Shown: positions 6,060 through 6,360 of the stretch, piece after piece
Layout: each line of letters begins with the position of its first letter
Numbering within the stretch: the first letter of the stretch is position 1
Made by a program: the position numbers and the translations under genes
Source: CAYMUN01 sp964640775
Lineage (GTDB): Bacteria > Patescibacteriota > Saccharimonadia > Saccharimonadales > UBA4665
Assembly: GCA_964640775.1 (NCBI GenBank)
Contig: CAZXIT010000050.1
Location: forward strand, 1-6,360
DNA length: 6,360 nucleotides
Direction: 5' to 3'
Notes under the pieces: model-generated
What the model saw: the letters and a program-made list of their open reading frames with translations, nothing else
What the model was told of the DNA's origin: nothing
Databases searched by the model: none

Positions 6060-6360
6060 ATGAGCCCTGAAACCAATGACCCAGCTGCCGATATTGCCGT
6101 GATTGGCCTGGCCGTTATGGGCCAAAATCTGATTATGAATATGAATGACCATGGTTTTACAGTGGCGGCCTTTAATCGGACGGTCAGCAAAGTTGATGAC
6201 TTTCTAGCGGGTGATGCCAAGGATAGCAAGGTTATTGGCGTACACTCTATCAAAGAGATGATTGTCCAGCTCAAACGGCCCCGCCGGGTGATGCTGATGG
6301 TCAAAGCCGGCGAAGCCGTCGACCAGACAATCGAACAGCTGCTGCCCCACCTGGAGGCAG
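6060..6360 (+). CDS. gnd: 6-phosphogluconate dehydrogenase (decarboxylating), N-terminal 100 residues, cut by the right edge
   Basis: An open frame from ATG 6060 runs to the window edge. It converts 6-phosphogluconate to ribulose-5-phosphate and CO2 with reduction of NADP+ (NAD+ in some family members). The Rossmann glycine motif VIGLAVMGQNL (14-24) and the following NMNDHGFTVAAFNRTVSK (27-44) are nearly diagnostic; Asn39-Arg40-Thr41 is the usual NADP 2'-phosphate-binding segment. RPRRVMLMVKAGEAVD precedes the truncation and also matches the family. GQNLIMNMNDHGF suggests the long (about 470-480 residue) form rather than the short GntZ/YqeC type. A short tail of about 10 residues (SPETNDPAAD) precedes the first strand. 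It is divergent from pgl across 44 bp, so consecutive steps of one pathway share a control region. The active-site lysine and C-terminal domain lie outside the window. Confidence 0.95.
   Translation, partial: MSPETNDPAADIAVIGLAVMGQNLIMNMNDHGFTVAAFNRTVSKVDDFLAGDAKDSKVIGVHSIKEMIVQLKRPRRVMLMVKAGEAVDQTIEQLLPHLEA

Noticed and set aside
6041..6304. Minus-strand 87-codon frame opposite gnd
   Set aside because: The plus-strand frame encodes an unmistakable 6-phosphogluconate dehydrogenase N-terminus.
1..6360. Alternative genetic code (TGA read as glycine or tryptophan)
   Set aside because: No conserved residue falls on an in-frame TGA in any gene; all complete genes end in TAA or TAG and read through under the standard code.
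1..6360. Defence island, mobile element, CRISPR or biosynthetic cluster
   Set aside because: No transposase, integrase, repeat array, toxin-antitoxin pair or secondary-metabolism gene is seen; the genes are core metabolism.

Overview
This is a compact bacterial chromosome segment of housekeeping metabolism: five complete or nearly complete genes of recognisable function, a GNAT acetyltransferase, and one truncated gene at each edge. Base composition is close to half G+C. All reading frames use the standard bacterial code, with TAA and TAG stops and no in-frame TGA. I see no rRNA, tRNA, CRISPR array, insertion sequence or phage gene. Nothing fixes the lineage. Very short intergenic gaps, overlapping genes and promoter hexamers sitting almost on the start codons suggest a streamlined bacterium. 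A Patescibacteria (for example Saccharibacteria-like) origin is only one possibility, and I would not assert it from sequence alone.

Layout. Positions 1-4486 are all minus-strand and read, in transcription order, glmM (phosphoglucosamine mutase), a GNAT acetyltransferase overlapping its end, tdh (L-threonine 3-dehydrogenase), kbl (glycine C-acetyltransferase), and the N-terminus of an unrecognised protein that runs off the left edge. A 26-bp gap then separates glmM from a divergent plus-strand alpha/beta hydrolase (4513-5289, GTG start). That gene overlaps by 9 bp, tail to tail, the minus-strand pgl (6-phosphogluconolactonase). Across a 44-bp gap, pgl is divergent from gnd (6-phosphogluconate dehydrogenase), which is cut by the right edge. 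No gene-free stretch exceeds about 55 bases.

How the genes work together. Tdh and Kbl form the classical two-step route from threonine to glycine and acetyl-CoA. Pgl and Gnd are the second and third steps of the oxidative pentose phosphate pathway, giving NADPH and ribulose-5-phosphate. GlmM supplies glucosamine-1-phosphate for UDP-GlcNAc and the cell wall.

The most interesting signal is regulatory. Both divergent gaps carry the same 9-mer, ATTATACTA, which is a TATAAT -10 on the minus strand overlapped by a TATACT -10 on the plus strand. At several genes the -10 lies only 7-14 nt from the start codon, which predicts leaderless or nearly leaderless mRNAs; pgl, in contrast, has a canonical Shine-Dalgarno sequence. 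I found no convincing new multi-gene system here.
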